From: CAZDKK01 sp964506245 | Lineage (GTDB): Bacteria; Eisenbacteria; RBG-16-71-46; CAIMUX01; WJJG01 | Direction of reading: 5' to 3' | DNA: 8,157 bases | Assembly (NCBI GenBank): GCA_964506245.1 | Contig: CAZDKK010000132.1 | Location: 1-8,157, forward strand | Shown here: positions 1 through 6,429 of the stretch, piece after piece | Numbering within the stretch: position 1 is the stretch's first letter | Layout of the letters: every line of letters begins with the position of its first letter | The notes under the pieces: model-generated | Told to the model about the DNA's origin: nothing | The model's database searches: none | Seen by the model: only the letters and a program-made list of their open reading frames with translations | Made by a program: the position numbers and the translations under genes

Positions 1-49
1 GGGCGGGCCCGCCCAGCGGCAGCGGATTGCGCGCGGGGACCGGCCGCGG

Positions 50-1348
50 GTGCTGGCGGAGGCGCAGCGCGTCCTGGTCGTGCGCCAGGACAACCGGTTG
101 GGGAATCTGGTGCTGATGACACCGTTCCTGCAGGCGCTGCGCGCGGCGGCGCCGCAGGCGCGCATCGGCCTGCTCGCGGGCAGCCGCTTCGCTGACGTCG
201 TGGCCGGTGCGCCGTGGATCGACGAGCTGCTGCTGATGCACAAGCGCACGCTCATCAGCCAGCCGTGGAGCTATCCGGCGCACCTCGCATCCATTCGCCG
301 GGGCGGATGGGACGTGGCCCTCGACCTCAGCAATCCGGACACGCACTCCTTCTACAACGCGTTCGTGCCGGTGGTCGCGCGGGCGCGCTGGCGCGCTGGC
401 TTCGACCACCCGCAGTCGCGGTCGGCCCTGAACGCGGTGGTCCCGCCGCCCGAGCGCGAGTGCCACTACTCCCTGGCGCCGCTCCTGCTCCTCTCCGCCC
501 TGGGCGCCGATCCCCGACCCGGGCCCATGCGCCTCTCCCCCGCCCTGATCGAGCGCGCCCGCGCCCGGCGGGCCACCGGCAGGGGCCCGGCCGCGGATGC
601 GCCGATCGTCGTGCACCCCGGGGGACGCGGCGCGAAGCAGTGGCCAGCGGAGGCGTTCGCTGCCCTGGTGCGCGCCCTGGCGGCCCGCGGCGCAGCAAGG
701 GTGCTGGTCATCGGGGGCGGCGGGGAGCGAGCGCTCATGGCTCAGCTCGCGCGGGAGCTGGATGCGGTGGAGGTGCGTCCGATCTCCGACCTCGAGGGTC
801 TCGTCGCGGCGCTCGACGGAGCGCGGGTCTTCGTGGGCTGCGACGCCGGACCCCTCCATGCGGCCGCCGCGCTGGAGGTCCCCGTGGTCGCGCTGTTCCT
901 GTCCTCACATCCGCTCCGCTATGCGCCCCTCGGCAACCGCCATCGGACCATCGTCCTGGGCGCGCGCAGCCGTGCCTGGCTCGGCCGTGCGGCGCCAGGC
1001 CACCGGTCGCCTGCGCCCGGCGTCGCTGGATCGCCTGCGCCCCGGCCCGCCTCGGAATCGGCCGCACCGCTCACCCTGGCGCCGGCCCCCGACCTGGCGC
1101 TGTCGCTGGCCGAGCAGCGCCCGGAGCTGCTCGTGGCCGACGATGGGCTTACGCTGGCGGCACAGGTTGACTTGGTGCTCGCTCAGGTCGACCTCGTGCT
1201 GGCCCGAGCTGAGCTCACGGCGGCCAGCACGCATTCGCCTATTGAGCATGGGCCGGCGGGCGCAGAGGATGCTCCAGGGTCGGCGACGGGCGGCAGTGAG
1301 GATGGGGATCGGGGCACGCGCGGGGCAGGCGGGCGAGGTCGCATGTGA
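50..1348 (+). CDS. Glycosyltransferase family 9 (heptosyltransferase-like) protein
   Basis: Probable GT9 enzyme. This family transfers heptose or a related sugar from an ADP-activated donor onto the LPS inner core at the cytoplasmic face of the inner membrane. The N-terminal strand RVLVVRQDNRLGNLVLMTP (residues 7-25) matches the usual opening of the family. The C-terminal Rossmann half begins with VHPGGRGAKQWP (188-199), and the family motif DAGPLHAAAALEVPVVALF lies at 265-283. At 432 aa it is longer than the usual roughly 350 aa. The excess is a Pro/Ala-rich insertion (about 311-345) and a Gly/Ser/Glu/Arg-rich tail after about 390, plus a tandem AQVDLVL repeat (371-377 and 379-385). The GTG at 50 fits the domain boundary, but the frame stays open to the window edge, so the true start may lie upstream. 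It overlaps the transporter gene by GTGA. The sugar and acceptor cannot be told from sequence. Confidence 0.85.
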   Translation: MLAEAQRVLVVRQDNRLGNLVLMTPFLQALRAAAPQARIGLLAGSRFADVVAGAPWIDELLLMHKRTLISQPWSYPAHLASIRRGGWDVALDLSNPDTHSFYNAFVPVVARARWRAGFDHPQSRSALNAVVPPPERECHYSLAPLLLLSALGADPRPGPMRLSPALIERARARRATGRGPAADAPIVVHPGGRGAKQWPAEAFAALVRALAARGAARVLVIGGGGERALMAQLARELDAVEVRPISDLEGLVAALDGARVFVGCDAGPLHAAAALEVPVVALFLSSHPLRYAPLGNRHRTIVLGARSRAWLGRAAPGHRSPAPGVAGSPAPRPASESAAPLTLAPAPDLALSLAEQRPELLVADDGLTLAAQVDLVLAQVDLVLARAELTAASTHSPIEHGPAGAEDAPGSATGGSEDGDRGTRGAGGRGRM

Positions 1349-3327
1349 TCCGGAAGGCACAGACGGGGAAGCCGGGCGAAGGGCTGCGCGAAGCGTTGCG
1401 GACGTGGGTGCGGCTCATGGGCTTCCATCGCCCACGCGCGATGCTCTTCGCGCTCACGATTCTCTTCATGGCGCTGAGCGCCGGCTTCAGCGGCCTCTCG
1501 CTGGCGGCGATCGTGCCCTTCACCGAGATCGTCCTGCGCGGCGGGGTCCACGCCCCCGACCGGGCCGAGGCCCCGGCCGGCGCCGACCTCGCGGCCGCCG
1601 CCACCGCAGCCCGCGGCGATAGCGCGGGCACCGAGCCCGCGGCCGCCGAGGAGCACTCCGCCGCCGAGGAGCGCGCCGAGGGACAGGGCCGTCAGCTCAC
1701 CGATCTGCGCGGGCGCCTCGAGGCCGTCTTCCTGCGCACGATCGCCGGCCCGACGCGCCTCGACACCTTGCTGCGATTCTGCATCGTGCTGGTCGTGATT
1801 TTCCTGCTCAAGAACGTCTTCTGGTACGTGCAGAGCTTCCTTTCGGTGTACGTCGAGCAAACGGCCGTGCGCGACATTCGCGACCGGATCTTCGCATCGT
1901 ACCAGTCGCTGAGCTTGGACTACTTCCAGGGCACGCACTCCGGCGTGCTGGTGAGCCGGATCACCAACGATGCCGACCTCGCCCGCGGCGCGGTGGCCAA
2001 CGGGCTGATGGAGCTCCTGCGTTACCTCTTCGCGCTCGGGACGTGCATCGCGCTGGTGCTGATCGCCAATGCGCAGCTCTTCTTGTGGTCGATCCTGATC
2101 CTCACGCCGAGCACGCTGCTGATCAACCAGATCGGCCAGGTGCTCCGGCGCATCTCGCGCGTCTCCCAGGAGCGCATGGCCGCGATCACCTCGGTCGTGG
2201 GTGAGACGGTGCGCGGCATCCGCATCATCAAGGCCTTCGGCGTCGAGCCGCATCAGGCGGAGCGCTTCATGCACGAGACGGGTGAATACTGCCGCACCCT
2301 CGTGCGCATGACACGCATCGGCTCGCTCGGCATGCCGCTCACCGAGGTGTTGGCGGTGGGGGTCACCGCGGTCCTGATCTACATCGGCGGGCGGCGCATC
2401 ATCCTGGATCAGGCCGCGCCGGGGTATTTCCTGCTCTTCCTGGTCGCGTTTCTCAGCATGATCCACCCGATCAAGGGGATCCACCAGCTCAACGTCCACA
2501 TCCAGCACGGCCTGGCGGCCGGGCGGCGCATCTTCGAGGTGATCGACGCGGTGCCGACGGTGCGCGAGCCCGCCTCGCCCCGCCCCGTGACCGGCTTTGC
2601 GCATGCGATCGAGCTGCGCGGTGTGTCGTTCGCCTACGAACCGGACCGACCGGTGCTGCACGACATCGAGCTCACCATCCCCCGCGGCAAGCGGATCGCC
2701 CTCGTGGGGCCGAGCGGCAGTGGCAAGTCGACGCTCGTGAGCTTGATCCCGCGCTTCTACGACCCGGCCACGGGACAGGTGCTGCTGGATGACCGGGACC
2801 TGCGGGAGCTGTCGCTGGCGGGCCTGCGTGGCCTGATCGGCATCGTCACGCAGGAGACGGTGCTCTTCCAGGACACGATCGCCGGCAACATCCGCCTCGG
2901 GCGCCTGGGCGCCAGTGACGACGAGGTCATCGACGCCGCCAAGGCGGCCAATGCGCACGAGTTCATCCAGAACCTGCCCTCCGGATACGAGACGCTGATC
3001 GGGGAGCGCGGCCTGCGCTTGTCGGGTGGCGAGCGCCAGCGGCTGACGATCGCCCGGGCGATGCTGAAGAACCCGCCCATCCTGATCCTCGATGAAGCGA
3101 CCTCAGCCCTCGACACCCAGTCGGAGCGGTTGGTGCAGGAGGCGATCCAGATCCTGCTGCGCGGGCGCACGGCGGTGGTGATCGCGCATCGCCTGTCGAC
3201 CATTCGCCACGCCGATCGGATCGTGGTGATGGACCACGGCCGGATCGTCGAGAGCGGGAACCACGAGGAACTCCTGGCCGCGACGGGGCTCTACCACCGG
3301 CTGCACGAGATGCAGTTCCAGGGCTGA
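1345..3327 (+). CDS. ABC exporter, MsbA-like lipid A/glycolipid flippase (TM domain fused to ATPase)
   Basis: Half-transporter of 660 aa that should work as a homodimer in the inner membrane, moving lipid A-core or a similar lipid outward with ATP. The membrane domain spans about 35-400, with hydrophobic segments near 36-58, 143-166, 225-260 and 333-375. The ATPase domain has Walker A GPSGSGKS (455-462), Q-loop Q503, signature LSGGERQ (559-565), Walker B ending LDE (582-584) and switch His615, so all catalytic parts are intact. The GTG start overlaps the stop of the glycosyltransferase gene, with GAGG at 1335-1338, implying translational coupling. Oddly, the loop between TM1 and TM2 is expanded to about 75 residues (68-140), Ala/Glu-rich and probably periplasmic; in well-studied MsbA it is much shorter. 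The substrate is inferred from the neighbouring gene. A general lipid or peptide exporter of the same family is the alternative. Confidence 0.88.
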   Translation: MIRKAQTGKPGEGLREALRTWVRLMGFHRPRAMLFALTILFMALSAGFSGLSLAAIVPFTEIVLRGGVHAPDRAEAPAGADLAAAATAARGDSAGTEPAAAEEHSAAEERAEGQGRQLTDLRGRLEAVFLRTIAGPTRLDTLLRFCIVLVVIFLLKNVFWYVQSFLSVYVEQTAVRDIRDRIFASYQSLSLDYFQGTHSGVLVSRITNDADLARGAVANGLMELLRYLFALGTCIALVLIANAQLFLWSILILTPSTLLINQIGQVLRRISRVSQERMAAITSVVGETVRGIRIIKAFGVEPHQAERFMHETGEYCRTLVRMTRIGSLGMPLTEVLAVGVTAVLIYIGGRRIILDQAAPGYFLLFLVAFLSMIHPIKGIHQLNVHIQHGLAAGRRIFEVIDAVPTVREPASPRPVTGFAHAIELRGVSFAYEPDRPVLHDIELTIPRGKRIALVGPSGSGKSTLVSLIPRFYDPATGQVLLDDRDLRELSLAGLRGLIGIVTQETVLFQDTIAGNIRLGRLGASDDEVIDAAKAANAHEFIQNLPSGYETLIGERGLRLSGGERQRLTIARAMLKNPPILILDEATSALDTQSERLVQEAIQILLRGRTAVVIAHRLSTIRHADRIVVMDHGRIVESGNHEELLAATGLYHRLHEMQFQG

Positions 3328-3336
3328 AAGGCCAGA

Positions 3337-3366
3337 GCGCGGGAAACCGCGCCAGACGGGTCTTTT
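3337..3366 (+). terminator. Candidate terminator after the transporter gene
   Basis: A perfect 6-bp stem GCGCGG/CCGCGC with a GAAA tetraloop (3337-3352) starts 10 bp after the transporter stop. A short T tract (TCTTTT, 3361-3366) follows, about 10 nt beyond the stem. The separation is longer than in a classical intrinsic terminator, so this is suggestive only. It lies at the right place to end the envelope operon. Confidence 0.35.
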
Positions 3367-3450
3367 AGCTCACCAGCCGACATTTACAGCCCTGTGTTCG
3401 AGTTCCATCGGATGTGTTCGCTCCCATGTAGTGCGGGTGAATCGGTCGGG

Positions 3451-3472
3451 ATTCAGTAGCAATTCAGTAGCA
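3451..3472. repeat. Tandem direct repeat, 2 x 11 bp (ATTCAGTAGCA)
   Basis: Two perfect, directly abutting copies of ATTCAGTAGCA occupy 3451-3461 and 3462-3472. The repeat is AT-richer than its surroundings and sits in the noncoding junction between the chromosomal operon and the phage-like genes. An 11-bp period is close to one helical turn, so a protein bound to each copy would face the same side of the DNA. Integrase arm sites, excisionase sites or repressor sites are possible. The role is inferred. Confidence 0.8.
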
Positions 3473-3555
3473 GACGTTTCCGCTGTGAAAGTTGCGGATG
3501 TGACGATGGCGCCGCGGGTGCTTTTCGAGGGGCTCCGCGCGACGCCATCCAACAA

Positions 3556-3568
3556 CCCACCTAGTGGG
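3556..3568. promoter_or_regulatory. Small inverted repeat upstream of the helicase gene (possible operator)
   Basis: CCCAC (3556-3560) and GTGGG (3564-3568) form a perfect 5-bp inverted repeat around CTA, about 55 bp before the helicase start. The position suits an operator for the first gene of the element, but arms this short are expected by chance in GC-rich DNA. I could not place convincing -35/-10 boxes nearby. Confidence 0.2.
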
Positions 3569-3623
3569 GCTGGTTCCAATGTAGCCAACTCCCGCGCGGT
3601 GGTCAAGCGGGAGATTCGCCAAT

Positions 3624-5126
3624 ATGTCACGGACTGACAGCGCGACCATCGACTCGATCCCGAAGTGCCCGGAAGCCGAAGTCGCCGTTCTCGGGTCGAT
3701 GATGACCGATCCGGATACTGCATCCACGGTGCGGACGATTCTAGCGCCCGAGGATTTCTACTCCACGGCACACAAGAGAGTATATGAGGCATTGGTGTCT
3801 CTCGTGGATCGCGGCCATACAGTGGACCTTGTCTCCGTCGTCGAGGAGCTGAGGGGCCGCGGGGATTTACAGGCTATCGGTGGGGCCTCGTTTGTTCAGA
3901 GTCTAATGGATAGTGCGCGGCCGGGCGCGGTTCACCACGCCGGCATCGTGGCCGAGAAGTCGTTCCGTCGCCAACTGTCCGACCAAGCTGCGAGGCTGAT
4001 AACCGCATGTCACAATGGGGAAGATCCCGCGACCGCTCGTGATGCGCTCGCGCGCGTACATCGTCGAGCCGAGACTGCATCGGTCATGCGTCGCGCCGTT
4101 CTAACCGGAACCGAGTTGGAGAATGCGGTACTTCCCGCCATCGAGCCGATCCTCGGGAACGGCCTTCTGGCGCGCGGGGACTATGGGCTTCTGTGCGGGC
4201 CGAAGGGCTCCGGGAAGTCGTGGTTCATGCTCCAGCTCGCGGCCTCGGTCGCAGAGGGCTCGGATTTCCTGGGCTGGCGCACAATCCGCGGCCGGGCCCT
4301 AGTGCTTAGCCTCGAGCTGACCCGCGACAAGCTCCGCGAGCGAATGCGCGCAATCCGGCCGGCTGGGGCTTACGAGAATATCTTGTTCTACGCTAAGGAC
4401 AGCCTGGCCGACGTGCCGGGATCTGCAGGCATCTCCCCTATTCCGCGCCTCGCGTATCCGGAAGATCAAGCCCGCGTGCTAGAGCTGGTGCAGAGCATCG
4501 CGCCGGACCTAGTGCTCATCGATCCGCTCGGTCCCGCCGTCCTAGCCGACGAGAACGTGGAGCTGGCATCCATCGCACGGTTTCTACTCGAGCTTGCCAG
4601 TCGTGGGCATTGCGCGGTTCTCGCCAGCCACCATCCGCGCAAGGGTGACCCGGCCGCTGGCAACGGCGACGGTGGCATCCATGAGATGCGCGGGCCGTCC
4701 CAGCTCGGCGACTGGGCTGCGTCGGCCTTCGTGCTGAAACCGTCTCGTGGCATCTACTCGCTCAAGTCCGCGGCCGATCCACGCCATTGTCCGGCACCGG
4801 GCGAGGTATGGCTTACGCGGACCGAGCTAGGAACCTTCGAGGTGACCGATGCCCCGGAGCGTCAAGCCGAGGCCGTCGCCGAGCGCCAGCAAAGGCTCCG
4901 GGAGGCTATCGAGGAACGGGGCTCGATCACGACAGCGGACGCGGCCGGGATGATCGGGGTCTCGGAGCGGACGACCCGAGACCATCTGAGAGCCATCGGA
5001 GCGGTCCCGGATGGGCACAAGGGCAGCTCCAGGTGGGTGTTTTCTTGCGGGAGCCCCGCAGAGACCTCCCGCAAGGCTCCCCTCCCGCAACAACTCACGC
5101 AATTTCAAGAGGATACGCCGAGATGA
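3624..5126 (+). CDS. Phage replicative helicase/initiator: DnaB N-terminal domain + RepA-type ATPase + winged-helix-like C-terminus
   Basis: Replication protein of 500 aa. Residues about 12-115 match the DnaB N-terminal domain that mediates helicase and primase contacts, for example EAEVAVLGSMM and FYSTAHKRVYEAL. Residues about 175-405 form a RecA-fold ATPase of the RepA/AAA_25 type, with Walker A GPKGSGKS (192-199), Walker B LVLID (296-300) and a sensor-like LASHHPRKG (333-341). Residues about 420-472 look like a winged helix or HTH that could bind DNA (SITTADAAGMIGVSERTTRDHL). The Pro/Ser/Gln tail after 475 is encoded by repeated DNA at 5045-5090. GCGGGAG (3607-3613) lies 10 nt before the ATG and serves as ribosome binding site. 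This is the first gene of the element. It probably loads or acts as the replicative helicase at the element's origin, likely close by. It lacks the canonical DnaB C-terminal domain, so a primase-helicase loader role is the alternative. Confidence 0.82.
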   Translation: MSRTDSATIDSIPKCPEAEVAVLGSMMTDPDTASTVRTILAPEDFYSTAHKRVYEALVSLVDRGHTVDLVSVVEELRGRGDLQAIGGASFVQSLMDSARPGAVHHAGIVAEKSFRRQLSDQAARLITACHNGEDPATARDALARVHRRAETASVMRRAVLTGTELENAVLPAIEPILGNGLLARGDYGLLCGPKGSGKSWFMLQLAASVAEGSDFLGWRTIRGRALVLSLELTRDKLRERMRAIRPAGAYENILFYAKDSLADVPGSAGISPIPRLAYPEDQARVLELVQSIAPDLVLIDPLGPAVLADENVELASIARFLLELASRGHCAVLASHHPRKGDPAAGNGDGGIHEMRGPSQLGDWAASAFVLKPSRGIYSLKSAADPRHCPAPGEVWLTRTELGTFEVTDAPERQAEAVAERQQRLREAIEERGSITTADAAGMIGVSERTTRDHLRAIGAVPDGHKGSSRWVFSCGSPAETSRKAPLPQQLTQFQEDTPR

Positions 5127-5209
5127 TCCACAAAGGCTTTGCGGGAGGTCCCCCATCTTGCGGGCAGCGGGAGGTCCCCCTCTTAAGAGAGGGGGCCTCC
5201 CCCTCCCGC
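5045..5209. repeat. Cluster of six GCGGGAG/CTCCCGC motifs (iteron-like)
   Basis: The 7-mer GCGGGAG occurs at 5047-5053, 5141-5147 and 5167-5173, and its complement CTCCCGC at 5066-5072, 5082-5088 and 5203-5209. Four of the six copies extend to TTGCGGGAG/CTCCCGCAA, and a fifth (5203-5209) also continues into CAA. Two copies share the 14-mer GCGGGAGGTCCCCC (5141-5154 and 5167-5180), 26 bp apart. The first three lie inside the 3' end of the helicase gene and the rest in the following leader. Repeats of this kind beside or inside a replication gene are typical of initiator binding sites (lambda carries its iterons inside gene O). Pairing between opposite copies at the RNA level is the other explanation. 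Confidence 0.75.
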
Positions 5210-5212
5210 AAG
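5157..5212 (+). promoter_or_regulatory. Long interrupted hairpin (possible origin element, attenuator or terminator)
   Basis: Three nested perfect arms pair around a TAAG loop (5184-5187). CCCCCTCT (5176-5183) pairs with AGAGGGGG (5188-5195). GGGAGG (5169-5174) pairs with CCTCCC (5196-5201), with one bulged T at 5175. CTTGCGGG (5157-5164) pairs with CCCGCAAG (5205-5212) across a small internal loop. That gives 22 base pairs over 56 nt. No T tract follows, so a simple intrinsic terminator is less likely. It lies in the leader of the gene at 5260. Confidence 0.75.
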
Positions 5213-5213
5213 C

Positions 5214-5245
5214 TGCCGACAAGCGGCAAGCGCCGGACCTCCGGC
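5214..5245 (+). promoter_or_regulatory. Two small hairpins abutting the ribosome binding site of the next gene
   Basis: TGCCG (5214-5218) pairs with CGGCA (5224-5228), and GCCGGA (5232-5237) pairs with TCCGGC (5240-5245). The second hairpin ends at the base before the Shine-Dalgarno AAGGAG (5246-5251). With the long hairpin upstream, the whole leader of the gene at 5260 is folded, which suggests control of translation or protection of the transcript end. Confidence 0.45.
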
Positions 5246-5259
5246 AAGGAGTTGTTTAC

Positions 5260-5886
5260 GTGCGCACACTAGCATTCCCACCCGAGGCTACCGCAGCCGG
5301 CCGGCGGGAGATTCAAGCGGCCGTCGAGGTCCTGGCAACCGGGATCGAGGGGCAAGGGGTCTCCCACGGTCTGACGCCTGCCGACCGGATGGTCGAGGCC
5401 ATCAATTTCGTGATGAGCCGGTATTGGTTCCCCGACGTCGTCGAGGTCTTCGGCCAGTTGGCCAGGGAGCGGCCGGTTCCCGGACATGAGCGAATCGTTG
5501 AGACGTTCCGCAAGGCGGCCGAGGCCGGATACCTTCGCCGGCGCGATGAAATGGACCCTGCCGCGGAGCGACTCCCCGAAGGTCCCGAGCTGGACGGTAA
5601 ACCGCTGCCGATCGTCGTTTCACTACCGCGCCACCAGCTCGCGTTTCTCGACGCTTTGTGCCTGAGGTTCGCCGAGATCATGGCCGACCATCAGCCGGTT
5701 TCCCAGTCGGACATGCTGGGGTTCTTCGTCGATGTCTGCTGGGGAATCTTGATCGAGGCACAACGCATGACAGAAAACCCTCTATCAACGTTGAGCGCGA
5801 ATGCGGCGCTTCGGGAGTTCGCGTCGCTCAAGCAGCGCCCGGCAGGTGTGTTTGAAGATGGTGGGGAAGCCCAAACAACTGCATAG
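5260..5886 (+). CDS. Unrecognised phage-element protein (208 aa)
   Basis: I do not recognise this protein. The chosen GTG at 5260 has a strong AAGGAG (5246-5251) 8 nt upstream. The frame is open further left, but that part is repeat-derived and runs antiparallel in sense to the helicase coding. The protein is mostly helical in appearance. There is an N-terminal block (about 15-95) with MVEAINFVMSRYWFPDVVEVF, a Pro/Glu-rich linker (about 98-118) and a C-terminal block with LDALCLRFAEIMADHQPVS and MLGFFVDVCWGILIEAQRM (about 129-170). The last stretch is hydrophobic but reads as an amphipathic or buried helix rather than a clear membrane segment. It lies between the replication and packaging genes, so an accessory replication or regulatory role is possible. 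That is inference from position only. Confidence 0.75.
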   Translation: MRTLAFPPEATAAGRREIQAAVEVLATGIEGQGVSHGLTPADRMVEAINFVMSRYWFPDVVEVFGQLARERPVPGHERIVETFRKAAEAGYLRRRDEMDPAAERLPEGPELDGKPLPIVVSLPRHQLAFLDALCLRFAEIMADHQPVSQSDMLGFFVDVCWGILIEAQRMTENPLSTLSANAALREFASLKQRPAGVFEDGGEAQTTA

Positions 5887-5902
5887 CGGGGAGGGGCAGG
5901 AA

Positions 5903-6214
5903 ATGTCAGTAGTCGTGCTGTCGAAGGTCGCGTCGGACTGGACCGACGGGCTGGCGGGCCTGATCGGCCGGGCAGTAGAAAATGATGATGCAGCCCTAAT
6001 CGATCGGGCGCTGATCGTCGAGCTGTGCCTGGACGCGACGCGTGGTCTGTTGCTCGACGACGCGCGGCGCAACGGGGGGCTGACCGCGGAGCGCGTGCTC
6101 GAGCTGCTGGTCGGGCTGGCCGAGCGCGTGGTGCCAGACGCGGGGACTACGTGGACTTATGAGGGCGCCGTAAGGCGCGAGGAGATGCGCACGCGTGGAT
6201 CGGGCTTGTCATGA
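5903..6214 (+). CDS. Unrecognised small phage-element protein (103 aa)
   Basis: Short acidic helical protein with no family I recognise. The ATG at 5903 is preceded by GGAGG (5890-5894) at good spacing, and it begins 16 bp after the previous stop, so the two genes are probably cotranscribed. Leu/Ala/Glu-rich helices (about 15-35, 37-52 and 61-77: AERVLELLVGLAERVV) suggest a small helical bundle, perhaps a dimer. The C-terminus is basic (RREEMRTRGSGLS). Its TGA stop overlaps a downstream ATG (ATGA at 6211-6214). Small proteins of this type are common between replication and packaging genes of prophages. No function can be assigned. Confidence 0.65.
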   Translation: MSVVVLSKVASDWTDGLAGLIGRAVENDDAALIDRALIVELCLDATRGLLLDDARRNGGLTAERVLELLVGLAERVVPDAGTTWTYEGAVRREEMRTRGSGLS

Positions 6215-6429
6215 TCGGCTCGCGGCGGTCGGCCGCGTCGGCACGCGAGCCACGCGCCCGGCTCGCGGCGGTCGGCCGCTGGGCCGAACTCGAGGCGCCC
6301 GAGTGTGGTCAGCCCGGCGGGCCGGATGTGCTGCGTTCCACCCGGCCGGCGCGTGGAGTCGTCGACCGGCCCGTCGGGCTTGACCGCGTAGGGTTCGCGC
6401 AGACGGGCGATCGGAGGGTGACGCGATGA
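6211..6429 (+). CDS. Doubtful small Arg-rich ORF (72 aa) coupled by ATGA overlap
   Basis: The ATG overlaps the stop of the preceding gene (ATGA), and its own TGA overlaps the ATG of a tiny ORF at 6426, a pattern that favours coupled translation. Against this, the peptide is Arg/Ala/Gly/Pro-rich with no recognisable fold. The DNA also contains a 21-bp direct repeat with a 43-bp period, read in two different frames, so the repeat was not kept for its protein sequence. The region may act mainly at the RNA or DNA level. Treat the coding call as weak. Confidence 0.35.
   Translation: MIGSRRSAASAREPRARLAAVGRWAELEAPECGQPGGPDVLRSTRPARGVVDRPVGLDRVGFAQTGDRRVTR
6216..6279. repeat. 21-bp direct repeat, two copies, 43-bp period
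   Basis: Identical 21-bp copies lie at 6216-6236 and 6259-6279; both begin CGGCTCGCGG and end GGTCGGCCGC. Between them, CGCGAGCC (6244-6251) is complementary to GGCTCGCG in either copy (6217-6224 or 6260-6267), so two mutually exclusive 8-bp hairpins could form. The period is not a multiple of three. The repeat is too long to expect by chance in a window of this size. Confidence 0.8.

Larger units (their letters stand above)
3328..3623. other. Gene-poor junction between chromosomal operon and phage-like element (candidate attL)
   Basis: This stretch of 296 bp has no convincing gene. It separates an envelope operon from phage replication and head genes, so one end of the integrated element should lie here. 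It holds two copies of TGTGTTCG (3393-3400 and 3413-3420), a tandem pair of ATTCAGTAGCA (3451-3472) and a small inverted repeat (3556-3568). No integrase is encoded in the window. The exact attachment core cannot be fixed without the other end of the element. Base composition also changes here, from very GC-rich, repetitive coding sequence to more mixed sequence. The boundary is inferred from gene content. Confidence 0.5.

Noticed and set aside
1183..2958. Long minus-strand ORF opposite the glycosyltransferase and ABC transporter genes
   Set aside because: It is a shadow of two clearly recognisable + strand genes in very GC-rich DNA. Its translation is His/Asp/Arg-rich and resembles no protein family.
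3355..3415. tRNA-like stretch (TTAGCTCA and GTTCGAGTTCC)
   Set aside because: The T-arm and acceptor stem do not pair and no anticodon arm can be drawn. At most it is a tRNA remnant, so no tRNA is annotated.
3431..3637. 68-aa + strand ORF in the junction region
   Set aside because: It lacks a good ribosome site, its sequence includes the 11-bp tandem repeats, and it overlaps the helicase start. More likely noncoding junction DNA.
5011..5259. Upstream extension of the 208-aa protein into the repeat region
   Set aside because: The extension is Pro/Arg-rich, made of the repeats and overlapping the helicase gene. GTG at 5260 has a strong ribosome site at correct spacing.
4787..5272. 161-aa + strand ORF overlapping the end of the helicase gene
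   Set aside because: It is out of frame with the helicase's winged-helix region and has Gly/Arg-rich composition typical of a frame shadow.
3607..5314. GCGGGAGATTC shared by the helicase ribosome site (3607-3617) and 5304-5314
   Set aside because: Eleven-base matches are expected several times by chance in a window of this size. The first copy is explained as a Shine-Dalgarno, so these were not counted as further iterons.
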